Notes under the pieces: model-generated
Databases searched by the model: none
The model's input: the letters and a program-made list of their open reading frames with translations, nothing else
What the model was told of the DNA's origin: nothing
Shown here: positions 8,707 to 17,224 of the stretch, one piece after another
How positions within the stretch are numbered: the stretch's first letter is position 1
How the letters are laid out: each line of letters opens with the position of its first letter
NCBI GenBank assembly: GCA_050297855.1
Contig: JBNKTC010000020.1
Location: 248,001 to 312,000, forward strand
Length of the DNA: 64,000 nucleotides
Direction: 5' to 3'
Source of the DNA: SZUA-545 sp050297855
GTDB taxonomy: Bacteria; Campylobacterota; Campylobacteria; Campylobacterales; SZUA-545
Translations under genes and position numbers: made by a program

Positions 8707-8997
8707 TTAGCCGTCCCTTTTGACTTGGGAGGAGGCGGCTGCTCCCCCTCTTTCTATCAATGCCTCTTTCTCTTTTTTCCCCATTTTTTTTATCGCATAC
8801 TCCCGTTTTGACGCCTCGGACCGGCTTGGGACCGTCTCGACATAGGCCAGACTGACCGGACGCCTTGTACGCGTATATTTGGCTCCCTTCTGCGAACCGT
8901 TGTGCTCATCCAGGCGCCGCTGAAGATCGGTCGTGATCCCGGTGTAAAGCGTCGCATCACTGCATTTGAGGATATAGACCGACCATACTTGTCCCAC
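8707..8997 (-). CDS. GIY-YIG domain protein (UPF0213/YhbQ-like)
   Basis: A 96-residue single-domain GIY-YIG nuclease-like protein. VYILKC..ATLYTGITTDLQRRLDEHN matches the VYIL...LYTGIT..L..R...H pattern, with the catalytic arginine in QRR and a downstream glutamate in SEASKREYAIKK. The family is widespread and its cellular role is poorly defined; some members cleave DNA in vitro. The start is GTG at 8997 with only a weak upstream purine stretch. It converges on the 35-codon gene, with 6 bases between the stops. Confidence 0.85.
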   Translation of the reverse strand: MGQVWSVYILKCSDATLYTGITTDLQRRLDEHNGSQKGAKYTRTRRPVSLAYVETVPSRSEASKREYAIKKMGKKEKEALIERGGAAASSQVKRDG

Positions 8998-9098
8998 TTT
9001 TTCTCACTTTTTCGTTTCCATATTATACTCTGCAAAGAGGATAAGTCCCGTTTTCTTACAACATGTTAAGATACTCTATTCAGACAGGAGCAGTTTAG

Positions 9099-9494
9099 AT
9101 GGATCTACGGTTTAACCTCGAGGATATCAGCCAGATCATTGTCGGGGCCTTTGCCCTCTCGGCCCCCATTGCCTTTTCCGAGGAGGCGTGGCGTATCGCC
9201 GCATCCCTTCCGACGGGGAACCTGATTCTGGTCGTCCTCCTTACCCTGGTCTTCCTCGGCTTTTACGCTTACCAGGGGATCTTCCAGCACGACATCACGA
9301 CCCGTGCCGCCGCCTTCGCTTTCCGGATCGTTATCGCCTACCTGATCACGCTGGCGGTTGTCGCCCTGGTCCTGCTGGCCCTGGACAAACTTCCGCTGGC
9401 TGCTGATCCCCTGCTGGCATTCAAACGGGTTATCCTCATCGCCATGCCCGCATCCATCGGCGCCATCGTCGTCGACAGTCTGGACAAAGAGTAG
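9099..9494 (+). CDS. DUF2391-like integral membrane protein
   Basis: A 131-residue membrane protein with about four hydrophobic segments (roughly residues 12-28, 40-58, 68-92 and 104-125) and a cytoplasmic-looking acidic N-terminus. The SEEAWRIAASL segment after the first helix and overall size fit the uncharacterised DUF2391 membrane family. The ATG follows CAGGAGCAG at good spacing. It converges on the sodium-channel gene with a single base between stops. No function is known. Confidence 0.55.
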   Translation: MDLRFNLEDISQIIVGAFALSAPIAFSEEAWRIAASLPTGNLILVVLLTLVFLGFYAYQGIFQHDITTRAAAFAFRIVIAYLITLAVVALVLLALDKLPLAADPLLAFKRVILIAMPASIGAIVVDSLDKE

Positions 9495-9495
9495 G

Positions 9496-10269
9496 CTAGA
9501 GCTTCTCCTCCAGGCGGGAAATCATCGCCTTGAGCTCCTGCACCTCGCCGGCCAGCTTCTCCATATCTGAAACGGGGTTTTCCACCGCCTCTTTTTCATC
9601 CCCCTTGATCGTAAAGATCGCATCGACGATCAGACCGATAAAGAGGTTGACCATGATAAACGTTACGATCAGGATATAGATGACAAAGTAGATCCATGCC
9701 CATGGGTACGCCTCCATCACCGGCCGTGCGATCCCCATGGACCAGCTCTCCAGTGTCATCACCTGAAAGAGCGTATACATGGACTCGCCCAGCGTCCCGA
9801 ACCACTGGGGAAATGCCTCTCCGAACAGGTTGGTCGCCATAATGGCGAAGACATAGAAAAAGAGCAGCAGCACCATGGAAACGGACATGATTCCGGGGAT
9901 TACGCCCAAAAGGGCCGCAATGATCGTCCGCATCTGCGGGATGATCGTCAGGAGACGGAAAAGCCGCAGCACGCGCAGCGCCCGCAGGATCGAAAGCCCT
10001 TCACTCGCCGGGATCAGGGAGATCGCCACGACAAAGAAGTCAAAAAGGCTCCAGGGGTCTTTAAAAAAAGCGCCCCGGTAGACAGCGATCCGCATGGCGA
10101 TCTCGACGGTAAAGATCCCGACGATCACACCGTCAAGTGCCGTGATAAGAGCACCGTAATCCGCCATCACCTCCTGTGAGGTGGCCAGTCCCAGGATGAC
10201 GCCGTTGAAGACGATCAGCCAGGTGATAAAGTTTTGAAAATATCTGGAAACAACTATCTGTTTGATCAT
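9496..10269 (-). CDS. NavAb-like voltage-gated sodium channel
   Basis: A 257-residue six-helix channel subunit that should assemble as a tetramer in the inner membrane. The voltage sensor S4 has arginines at every third position (R96, R99, R102, R105) followed by the S4-S5 linker. The pore loop carries TLESWSM at residues 172-178; the same TLESWSM filter is found in the Arcobacter butzleri channel NavAb and defines sodium selectivity. After S6 (TFIMVNLFIGLIVDAI) there is an acidic neck and a C-terminal heptad helix (about residues 236-257) expected to form the four-helix bundle. The ATG has GGAG at good spacing. Such channels may link membrane voltage to sodium-driven motility or pH homeostasis. 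Confidence 0.95.
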   Translation of the reverse strand: MIKQIVVSRYFQNFITWLIVFNGVILGLATSQEVMADYGALITALDGVIVGIFTVEIAMRIAVYRGAFFKDPWSLFDFFVVAISLIPASEGLSILRALRVLRLFRLLTIIPQMRTIIAALLGVIPGIMSVSMVLLLFFYVFAIMATNLFGEAFPQWFGTLGESMYTLFQVMTLESWSMGIARPVMEAYPWAWIYFVIYILIVTFIMVNLFIGLIVDAIFTIKGDEKEAVENPVSDMEKLAGEVQELKAMISRLEEKL

Positions 10270-10336
10270 GTTTAACTCCGATAAAATATGTCGGAAGAAT
10301 TGTACTGATTCTTGGTAAATAAACGGTTATAACTGA

Positions 10337-10624
10337 TTAGACGGGTAGCTTGTCCAGTTTATCAGCGAGCTGCTGCCCGCCAGGCAGGGAGACGGTCTTT
10401 ACTTTGGAAGTCTCCCCTTTGAGGATCTCGATATCGCTTTTGGCAATGCGGAATGTCTTGGCAAGGAATTTCACCAGCTCTTTGTTGGCCGCCCCCTCGA
10501 CAGCCGGCGCTTTGATCTTGATTCGCAGGACATCCTCCTGGATATCGGCGATCTTATTGATGCTGGACCCGGGAACGGCTTTGACGCGAAGGAAGATGTG
10601 ATCCCCTTTCACCTCATAGAACAT
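10337..10624 (-). CDS. DUF167 (YggU-like) protein
   Basis: A 95-residue protein of the DUF167/UPF0235 family, seen from LRVKAVPGSSINKI, the IKAPAVEGAANKELVKFLAK core and LKGETSKVKTVS near the C-terminus. The family is small, soluble and of unknown function. Its start overlaps the end of waaA by 11 bases on the same strand, so it is probably the last gene of the cheZ-to-waaA operon. Confidence 0.88.
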   Translation of the reverse strand: MFYEVKGDHIFLRVKAVPGSSINKIADIQEDVLRIKIKAPAVEGAANKELVKFLAKTFRIAKSDIEILKGETSKVKTVSLPGGQQLADKLDKLPV

Positions 10625-11774
10625 TGCTTTTGATCTTTGCGAAGATATGGTCGATGTCGGGTCGGTTTTTGATCGTAATGCCGGGGGTCGTCTCTGCCTC
10701 TTTAAGGCTCTCCGGCAATCCCTCTTTGTTGGTGTAGATGACGTTTTCCAGGCCGCTGAAGATGGCGTGCTGGTTGAAGATCTCGTGTCCCGTGATCAGC
10801 TTGCAGCCGAAATGCTCGGGTTCGAGTGGATTGTGCCCTCCCACCTTGACGAAGGAACCGCCCAGGATTACGACATCGGTGATGGCATAGATCTCGTTAA
10901 GGACGCCCATCCTGTCCACCAGGACGATATCGCTGTCAAACGCCTCCCGCTCACTGAAGCGGTGAAAGCTCTTGCCGCCCGATTCCGCCTTCTGGGCCAG
11001 GAGTTTGGCCACTTTGCCAAAGCGCTCGGGATGGCGCGGGACGACGATCAGCTTCCCTTTTCCGTATTGGAGCCAGGCATCCGTCATCACTCCCTCTTCC
11101 CCTTCGTGGGTACTGGCGGCTGTGATCACAAGAGCATCGGGTTTTTGGAAAAGCTTCTTGTATTCGATCTTCTGGAACATCTTGATATTCCCGATCACTT
11201 CCACATGCCTTGCTCCCAGATCCAGCAGGCGGTTTCGGTCGGTCTGGCTCTGGGCGTAGACGACATCGATATGGGAGAAGATCGCCGAATAGAACCACTT
11301 CATCTTCATGTATTTTCCGAAGGAGCGGTCACTCATACGCGCATTAAGCAGGATCGTCTTCATCCCCCTTGCTTTGGCGATAAAAAAGAGGAGGAACCAC
11401 AGTTCCGCTTCCAGGACGACCAGGGCCTTGTTGGGCTTGATCCAGAACGGGAGCAGGACCTCAAAGGGCAGATAACGCACCTGTGCAGGGAGCTTGTTGG
11501 CCTCTTCAAAACCGGTCTGGGTAATGACCGAAACATTGACGGGCTCCCCTTCAAAACGCTCGATCAACGGGGCCAACGACTTGGCTTCCCCCAGGGAGCA
11601 GGCGTGGAACCAGATACCTTCACGTGAAAAGGGCGGGTTGTTCTTTAAAAAAAAACGGGCCGGGACCGACTGACGGTATTTGGCTTTAAAACTGAGTAGG
11701 ATAAGAAAAGGAAGGGCTAGTAGGTAGAGAGTAAGCGCGGCAAGATAATAGAGGACCATGCCGCCGCGCTTCAT
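10614..11774 (-). CDS. waaA: 3-deoxy-D-manno-octulosonic acid transferase (Kdo transferase)
   Basis: Transfers Kdo from CMP-Kdo to lipid A precursor at the cytoplasmic face of the inner membrane, joining lipid A to the LPS core. The 386-residue protein has an N-terminal membrane anchor (about residues 6-28) and the WFHACSLGEAKSLAPLI block, whose glutamate is the proposed catalytic base. Near the C-terminus it has GGSFVKVGGHNPLEPE, a signature of the family. The first ATG (11774) has little ribosome-binding site; the ATG at 11759 (MVLYYLAAL) would give the more usual N-terminus. It lies three bases after the zinc-ribbon gene, as in C. jejuni (kdtA, Cj0707). Confidence 0.93.
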   Translation of the reverse strand: MKRGGMVLYYLAALTLYLLALPFLILLSFKAKYRQSVPARFFLKNNPPFSREGIWFHACSLGEAKSLAPLIERFEGEPVNVSVITQTGFEEANKLPAQVRYLPFEVLLPFWIKPNKALVVLEAELWFLLFFIAKARGMKTILLNARMSDRSFGKYMKMKWFYSAIFSHIDVVYAQSQTDRNRLLDLGARHVEVIGNIKMFQKIEYKKLFQKPDALVITAASTHEGEEGVMTDAWLQYGKGKLIVVPRHPERFGKVAKLLAQKAESGGKSFHRFSEREAFDSDIVLVDRMGVLNEIYAITDVVILGGSFVKVGGHNPLEPEHFGCKLITGHEIFNQHAIFSGLENVIYTNKEGLPESLKEAETTPGITIKNRPDIDHIFAKIKSNVL

Positions 11775-11777
11775 AGA

Positions 11778-12494
11778 TTATTCGTTTTCGTCAGTTGAAA
11801 TATACAGGATTCTTCCGCAGCTCGGGCAGTTGACGATCTCTTCGGATTTGATGACTTCCGCATAGACGCGGTCGTTGATTTTCATAAAACAGCCCTGGCA
11901 CGCCTGTTTTTTGACCGGTACGACCGTGCTGTTGCCGGCCCATCGTCGGATTTTCTGATAGAAGGAGAGGATCTTTTGCGGTACTTCACCGACCAGTTTC
12001 TCTTTTTTCTCAAAGGAGGCTTTCTTCTCGACTTCGAGGGCTTCGATCTCTTTTTTACTCTCTTCTTTGGCCTCTTCGGCCTGTTTGATCAGCTCTTCGT
12101 TTTCGGTTTTCAGGGCGGCGATCTCTTCCTCTTTGCTTGTTTCGATCTTGTCCAGGCGTTCGATCTCTTCGTTGGCAAAGACGATCTGTTCCTTGGCGAT
12201 CTCCTCTTCAAGCTGGAGGGATTTCATCTCTTTTTCATTTTTGACGGCGCCGCTTTTTTTCTCGATATCTTCCAGCTTTGCGCTCAGCTCGGCAAGGTGC
12301 GCTTCGCTTTTGGATTTTTTCATCTTGTTGTCGCCGATCTCCTCTTCGAGCTGGGCGATCACTTCAAGGTTTTTCTTCTCGTTTTCTAGAATCTTGTTCA
12401 GATTTTCGTTGATAGCTTCCTCTTTTGGTCCGAAAGAGTCGATGTCGCTATCGATCTGTGCTAATTCGATCAACTGCACCAGGTGCTTGTTCAT
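11778..12494 (-). CDS. Coiled-coil C4 zinc-ribbon protein (HP0958/Cj0706-like)
   Basis: A 238-residue protein: a long charged antiparallel coiled coil (about residues 30-180) followed by a zinc ribbon with C199, C202, C223 and C226. This is the architecture of H. pylori HP0958, which stabilises sigma-54 (RpoN) and binds flaA mRNA and so is needed for flagellation. By family knowledge this protein may do the same here; that is inference. The ATG follows AGGAGATAA, and overlaps the stop of the NIF3 gene by 4 bases (ATGA). The gene order with the NIF3, glyQ and waaA genes matches C. jejuni. Confidence 0.85.
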   Translation of the reverse strand: MNKHLVQLIELAQIDSDIDSFGPKEEAINENLNKILENEKKNLEVIAQLEEEIGDNKMKKSKSEAHLAELSAKLEDIEKKSGAVKNEKEMKSLQLEEEIAKEQIVFANEEIERLDKIETSKEEEIAALKTENEELIKQAEEAKEESKKEIEALEVEKKASFEKKEKLVGEVPQKILSFYQKIRRWAGNSTVVPVKKQACQGCFMKINDRVYAEVIKSEEIVNCPSCGRILYISTDENE

Positions 12495-13228
12495 TTTATC
12501 TCCTGCATAATTGTAAATGGGTCTTTTGAATTTTTAATTATAGCTTTAATCCCATTATGATTCAATATTTCACATAGAATTTGTGAAAAAAACCGTTCGC
12601 TTCCGTAATGGGTTATATCAATTAAACTTATATCTAGGGCCAGGGCTTCCATCGCGTCGTGATACTTGATGTCTCCGGTCAGAAAACAGTCGGCTTTAAC
12701 GTATTTCAGCAGCGACGCCCCCGAGCCTGTCGTCAGTGCGACCCGCCGGACCCGTTCGCCGGCCTTGGTCATCTTGATCTTCTCAAGCCCCAACTTCTTT
12801 TTAACCGACTCGGCGTAATCCTCCAGGCTCTGTTCCGGCACGTTCCCGTAGCAGACAAAGTCACTCATCTCGATATCTTCCAGGCCCAGTACCTCTTTGG
12901 CGACATATTCGTTCAGATGCGTCTTGTCGAAATTGGTGTGGAGCGCGATGTGAAAGATATCCTTTTTGATCATCTTTTGGATAAGTTTTGCCGGGTATTG
13001 TGAAAAATCGAGCCGGTTCAGCTTCCCGAATATAAGGGGGTGGTGGGTGATGATCAGTGTCCGTTCCGGGACCTCCTCCAGCATCGCCATGTCGATATCG
13101 AGGGAGACCACGACATGGTCGAAGGTATCTACCTGTGAACCGATCAGGAGGCCTGAGTTGTCCCATGCCTCCTGTAGCTCAAAGGGTGAGATCCTGTCAA
13201 GCAGGTTGTATACCTCGCCGAGCGTCAC
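12491..13228 (-). CDS. NIF3-like dinuclear metal centre protein
   Basis: A 245-residue member of the NIF3/DUF34 family, also called GTP cyclohydrolase 1 type 2, a hexameric ring protein with a two-metal site. Metal-ligand motifs are visible: THHPLIF, HTNFDKTHLNEYV, and the C-terminal DITHYGSE. NSGLLIG near residue 24 is also characteristic. Its cellular role is unsettled. It is joined by 4-base ATGA overlaps to glyQ upstream and the zinc-ribbon gene downstream. Confidence 0.92.
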   Translation of the reverse strand: MTLGEVYNLLDRISPFELQEAWDNSGLLIGSQVDTFDHVVVSLDIDMAMLEEVPERTLIITHHPLIFGKLNRLDFSQYPAKLIQKMIKKDIFHIALHTNFDKTHLNEYVAKEVLGLEDIEMSDFVCYGNVPEQSLEDYAESVKKKLGLEKIKMTKAGERVRRVALTTGSGASLLKYVKADCFLTGDIKYHDAMEALALDISLIDITHYGSERFFSQILCEILNHNGIKAIIKNSKDPFTIMQEIK

Positions 13229-14103
13229 GCCTCTTTCGCCTTTGCCACACGGGCGTTGCGCTCCTCTTCCTGCTCTTTATAAAGGGTCGCACACCCTTTG
13301 GCCAGCTCCCGGATCTTGAGGATATAATCGGCCCGCTGTGTCACGGAGATCGCCTTTCTGGCATCGAGCATATTAAAGGCGTGGGAAGCGGCCATACACT
13401 GGTCATATGCCGGCAGGGGCAGTCCCGCTTCCAGGGCCCGCTTGCACTCGCTCGAGGCAAACTCGAACTGGCTGAAAAGCACATCCTTGTCCGCCACTTC
13501 AAAGTTAAACTTGGAGAACTCATACTCGCTCTCGTGGTGAATATCCGCATATTTGGTGTTCTCGTTCCAGTCGATATGGAAGACGTTATCTACGTTTTGC
13601 AGGTACATCGCCAGGCGTTCCGTCCCGTAGGTGATCTCTACGGCTACGGGATCGCAGGCGATGGTCCCCACCTGCTGGAAGTAGGTAAACTGTGTCACCT
13701 CCATCCCGTCCAGCCACACTTCCCAGCCAAGACCCCAGGCGCCCAGCGTCGGGGACTCCCAGTTGTCTTCGACAAACCGGATATCGTGTTTTTTCAGATC
13801 GAGCCCCAGGTATTCGAGGGATTTGAGGTAGAGCTCCTGGATATTGTCCGGGCTCGGTTTGATAAGGACCTGGAACTGGTAGTAGCTTCCCAGGCGGTTG
13901 GGATTTTCCCCGTATCGCCCGTCTGTAGGACGGCGGGAAGGTGCCACATACGCCACCGACCACGGTTTGGAATCGAGACTTCTTAGCAGTGTCGCAGGGT
14001 GAAACGTCCCCGCCCCTGCCGGCATATCATAGGGCTGAACGATGTTACATCCCTGTTCCTGCCAGAATTCCTGAAGCTTGAGTAGTATTTTGGAAAAGTG
14101 CAC
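13225..14103 (-). CDS. glyQ: Glycine--tRNA ligase alpha subunit
   Basis: Catalytic alpha subunit of the alpha2beta2 glycyl-tRNA synthetase. The 292-residue protein starts with FQEFW..QGC.I.QPYDM-type sequence and contains AYVAPSRRPTDGRYGENPNR and GWEVWLDGMEVTQFTYFQQ, near-invariant blocks of GlyQ. The beta-subunit gene glyS is not in the window, so the two subunits are encoded apart, as in C. jejuni. The stop overlaps the next start by 4 bases. Confidence 0.97.
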   Translation of the reverse strand: MHFSKILLKLQEFWQEQGCNIVQPYDMPAGAGTFHPATLLRSLDSKPWSVAYVAPSRRPTDGRYGENPNRLGSYYQFQVLIKPSPDNIQELYLKSLEYLGLDLKKHDIRFVEDNWESPTLGAWGLGWEVWLDGMEVTQFTYFQQVGTIACDPVAVEITYGTERLAMYLQNVDNVFHIDWNENTKYADIHHESEYEFSKFNFEVADKDVLFSQFEFASSECKRALEAGLPLPAYDQCMAASHAFNMLDARKAISVTQRADYILKIRELAKGCATLYKEQEEERNARVAKAKEA

Positions 14104-14126
14104 TATTAACCTTTGTTATATTTCTT

Positions 14127-14612
14127 CTATTTCTCTTTTTTTGCGGCGTTTTCGATCGCCTTGCCCCACATGAGCTTGTATTTTCGCTTGACAAACTCCA
14201 GTTCGTCCTGCGAGATCTGAAGCTGTTTTGTCAGGGTCTCGATCGCTTTGCGGTCATCTTCATAGAGTTCCTGCATGGAGAGCAGCCCCTCTTTTAAAAA
14301 CTGGTTTTCGCTTTTGAGGGCTTCGAGGGTCTCATCCTTGGCATCCAGTACTTTTTCGTGCAGGTTGAGGATCGTCCCGATGGTCTTCTCCACAAAGACC
14401 ATCGCGTCCTGGGAAGACTGCTGGAGTGCCGCCTTTCCTTTCTTGGCCGCCCGCTGGGGCAGGAGCACCTGCGTGGCACTCGCCGCTTCGATATAGCGGG
14501 TGCCGTCCTTGATGCGGCTGACCAGTTTGTTCTCTTCGCACATCACTTCGATCTCCGCCAGGTCTTTGTTGACCGTTTTGGCAAATTCATCAATACTGAG
14601 CCATGTCTGCAT
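14127..14612 (-). CDS. DUF3972 family protein
   Basis: A 161-residue protein with a small N-terminal domain (WLSIDEFAKTVN, reminiscent of a MerR/excisionase-like helix-turn-helix) and a long coiled coil (about residues 65-145). Position between glyQ and purE and length match the uncharacterised Campylobacterota protein Cj0703 (DUF3972). The ATG has a very good ribosome-binding site (AGGAGGAGATCCC). Function unknown; the N-terminus may bind DNA and the coiled coil oligomerise, but that is a guess. Confidence 0.75.
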   Translation of the reverse strand: MQTWLSIDEFAKTVNKDLAEIEVMCEENKLVSRIKDGTRYIEAASATQVLLPQRAAKKGKAALQQSSQDAMVFVEKTIGTILNLHEKVLDAKDETLEALKSENQFLKEGLLSMQELYEDDRKAIETLTKQLQISQDELEFVKRKYKLMWGKAIENAAKKEK

Positions 14613-14677
14613 GGGATCTCCTCCTAAAATTTACGCTTCCGCCCAATCCCTTTTCCTGTCAAAAAAAGGGTGCCGTC

Positions 14678-15178
14678 TTACAGACGGACTTCGACGCTTT
14701 GTGAGTCGCTTTCGACTTTTTCGGCTTTTGCTTTCCGGTCATCAAGCAGTTTTTGTGCCAACTCCTTATCGCTGATCGCCAGGATCTGCATCCCGAGAAA
14801 CGCGCTGTTGACTGCACCGGCTTTGCCGATGGCAACGGTACCGACGGGCATCCCGGCCGGCATCATGACCGTAGAGTAGAGGGCATCGACCCCGCTCAGC
14901 TCACCGCCTGCCATCGGAACCCCGATGACCGGTTTGGTCGTCGCCGCTGCCAGGGCACCGGCGAGGTGCGCCGCCATACCGGCTGCCGCGATAAAGACCG
15001 CAGCACCCTTTGCTTCGGCCTCTTTGATGTAGTTCTTCGTCCGCTCCGGGCTTCGGTGGGCCGAAGAGATGATCAGTTCGTACGGTACGCCGAATTTCTC
15101 CAGTGTATCCGCGCAGTTTTTCATAATCTCATAATCACTTTTACTTCCCATGATAATAGAAACAAACGGTTTACTCAT
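14678..15178 (-). CDS. purE: N5-carboxyaminoimidazole ribonucleotide mutase
   Basis: Converts N5-CAIR to CAIR in purine synthesis. The 166-residue class I PurE has IIMGSKSDYEIM at the N-terminus, SSAHRSPERT with the catalytic histidine, VIGVPM..GELSGVDALYSTVMMPAG and GKAGAVNSAFLG. It overlaps the upstream U32 peptidase gene by 4 bases (ATGA), so expression is probably coupled. No purK is visible nearby. Confidence 0.97.
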   Translation of the reverse strand: MSKPFVSIIMGSKSDYEIMKNCADTLEKFGVPYELIISSAHRSPERTKNYIKEAEAKGAAVFIAAAGMAAHLAGALAAATTKPVIGVPMAGGELSGVDALYSTVMMPAGMPVGTVAIGKAGAVNSAFLGMQILAISDKELAQKLLDDRKAKAEKVESDSQSVEVRL

Positions 15179-16431
15179 ATTGTGCTCCTTAAAAATGTAT
15201 AGGGTGGTAGTTTGACCGGCAGACGGACAGGATTGGTGTTTCCGGAGTGGATACTGGCCATCTCCACGCCGTCCTTGGTCACTACTTTTTTAAATTGGAT
15301 AAAGAAACGTCCCGCCTCTTCATAAACGCGGCCGATCTCGTTATCGGCCAGCTCCGCTTCAAAACCGATAGGGAGCACCAGCTCCGCGACTGTTCCCGGT
15401 TCGATCTTGCCCTTGGTCATAAAATATTCGCCGCTCTCGTCCACCAGGGCCTGGACATCAAAGGTCCCTTCGGAGATTGAGGTCTCCAGGTTCTGGTCGT
15501 CTTTCTCATGGGGACGGTTAAAGATGTACCCTTCGGAGAAGCCGCGGTTTTTTGTCGTCTCCAGTTCCGCCTGGTACTTCTTGGGATCGAATTTCCCGGC
15601 ATAGGCATCATCCAGTGCCATACGGTAGGCTCTGGCCGTAACACCGGCGTAGTAGGGGCTCTTGGTCCGCCCCTCTATCTTGATGCTGTCGATGATCCCG
15701 CAGTCGACGATATCCTTGACATAGGAGGAGAGGTTAAGGTCCTTGGCATTAAAGATATAACTCCCCTCTTCGGTCTCCTCGACCCGCATCAGGACTTTTG
15801 TCTCGGGGTTCTCCACATAGACCGTGTAGGGGAAACGGCAGTCATTGGCACAGCTGCCCCGGTTGGCGACCCGACCCGTCTGAAGGGAGGTGATCAGGCA
15901 GCGTCCGCTGAAGGCAAAGCACATCGCACCGTGGACGAACATCTCCAGCTCCATCTCGGGGATATGCTTCTTGATCTCCTCGAGGTCCTTGAGGCTCATC
16001 TCCCGCGCCGCGATGATCCGCTTGACCCCCATGTCGTAAAAGACCTCGGCATCAAGATAGTTGAGGACATTGGCCTGGGTGGAGAGATGGATCGGCATAT
16101 CGGGGGCGATCTCCCGCACCAGCTTGATCACGCCGGGCGTGGAGACGATGATCGCATCGGGCCCCATGTCCCGCATCTTGGCGATATGGTTTTTGAGCAG
16201 CTTCAGCTGGGAGGTAAAGGGGAAGCCGTTGATCGTGACATAGACCTTTTTCCCCAGGGAGTGGGCGTAGTTGATCCCCTCCTGGAAACTCGCCTCGTCG
16301 AACTCTTTGCCGCTTTTAAGACGCAGGGAGAAGTGGCTGACCCCGCCGTAGACGGCGTCGGCCCCGTAATTAAAGGCTATTTTGAGTTTTTCGAGATTCC
16401 CCGCGGGGGAGAGCAGTTCGATTTTTTTCAA
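15175..16431 (-). CDS. Peptidase U32 family protein (TrhP/RlhA-like)
   Basis: A 418-residue protein with the U32 core ELLSPAGNLEKLK, ADAVYGGVS and FVHGAMCFAFSGRC, and a cysteine cluster (GSCANDCRFPY) that ligates iron-sulfur in related proteins. Family members TrhP and RlhA use prephenate to hydroxylate RNA; others were described as collagenases. By similarity to the YegQ/TrhP branch this one may modify tRNA (5-hydroxyuridine), which is inference. It lies between cheZ and purE exactly as in C. jejuni. Confidence 0.88.
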   Translation of the reverse strand: MKKIELLSPAGNLEKLKIAFNYGADAVYGGVSHFSLRLKSGKEFDEASFQEGINYAHSLGKKVYVTINGFPFTSQLKLLKNHIAKMRDMGPDAIIVSTPGVIKLVREIAPDMPIHLSTQANVLNYLDAEVFYDMGVKRIIAAREMSLKDLEEIKKHIPEMELEMFVHGAMCFAFSGRCLITSLQTGRVANRGSCANDCRFPYTVYVENPETKVLMRVEETEEGSYIFNAKDLNLSSYVKDIVDCGIIDSIKIEGRTKSPYYAGVTARAYRMALDDAYAGKFDPKKYQAELETTKNRGFSEGYIFNRPHEKDDQNLETSISEGTFDVQALVDESGEYFMTKGKIEPGTVAELVLPIGFEAELADNEIGRVYEEAGRFFIQFKKVVTKDGVEMASIHSGNTNPVRLPVKLPPYTFLRSTI

Positions 16432-16441
16432 ATGCCCCTGC

Positions 16442-17122
16442 CTATTTCTGGCCGAATGAGGCGATCAGCGCCTCGATATCGTCGTCGTTGACCACGTCTT
16501 CGGTGTTGTCGCCGTGGATATGGACGGCCGAACCGACCCGTTTTTCATCAGCGATCTGCCCTTCGAAAAGGGAGTTCATATATTTGGAGAGTGCGCGCAT
16601 CACGTTGATGACCCGCTCGATCTTCTGGCGGTGGATATCCTGGTACTGCATCACATCCATGGCCATCATCGTCTGGTCGTTGATCGCCTGGGCCTTCTCT
16701 TCCATCTCCTCCAGCGTAGCGATCGCCGCTTCGCTTCGCTCCAGTTCCGCTTTGAACGTCGCGATATTGGGGAAGTGGCTGCTCAGTTTCCCAAACACCT
16801 CTTTAAAACGCTCCATATCTTCTTTGATACCGTTTCCGGAAGATTCGATCCCTTCGGATTCGCTGCTGATCTGTTCGAGGATATCGAAGATCTCGCCCGC
16901 TTTGCGTTCGGAGTCCTGGGTCACTTCATCCAGCTGGTGGACCACTTTATGGTCGTTTGTCGGCGGGGGCGGCGGCCATTTGGCATCGGCGGATACGCGA
17001 TAGTCGTTCTCGCTTACGTTTGCTGATTCGGTCTCTTCACTACTCTCCTCAGTCGCTTCGAGGTCGCCCTCGGCCTCGCTGAGATCACTGTTCATCAACG
17101 CATCCAACTCTTCTTGCGTCAT
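16442..17122 (-). CDS. cheZ: Chemotaxis protein CheZ (Campylobacterota type)
   Basis: Phosphatase acting on CheY-P to terminate the chemotaxis signal. The 226-residue protein has an acidic, proline-rich N-terminal third (PPPPPTND), a long helix pair and the VMQYQDIHRQKIERVINVMR segment, equivalent to the catalytic Gln-containing helix of CheZ. Both ends carry a related amphipathic peptide: TQEELDALM at the start and DDIEALIASFG at the end. The C-terminal one matches the CheY-binding tail of enteric CheZ; the N-terminal one looks like the EIDALL peptide of FliM. Its promoter lies in the shared region with the divergent PHP gene. Confidence 0.88.
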   Translation of the reverse strand: MTQEELDALMNSDLSEAEGDLEATEESSEETESANVSENDYRVSADAKWPPPPPTNDHKVVHQLDEVTQDSERKAGEIFDILEQISSESEGIESSGNGIKEDMERFKEVFGKLSSHFPNIATFKAELERSEAAIATLEEMEEKAQAINDQTMMAMDVMQYQDIHRQKIERVINVMRALSKYMNSLFEGQIADEKRVGSAVHIHGDNTEDVVNDDDIEALIASFGQK

Positions 17123-17149
17123 ATCAAACCTTTTGGTAATATGGGGTGC

Positions 17150-17157
17150 AGTATAAT
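17150..17157. promoter_or_regulatory. Overlapping divergent -10 elements (cheZ and PHP gene)
   Basis: The octamer AGTATAAT reads TATAAT on the plus strand (17152-17157) and TATACT on the minus strand (17155-17150). It lies between the divergent cheZ operon and the PHP phosphatase gene and could serve both directions. Known bidirectional bacterial promoters share -10 elements in this way. Confidence 0.4.
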
Positions 17158-17224
17158 TCTGTAACGATTATAGACAAATAACCATAATAGACTATTTAAA
17201 AAAACTATTTAGACTGGAACCTTG

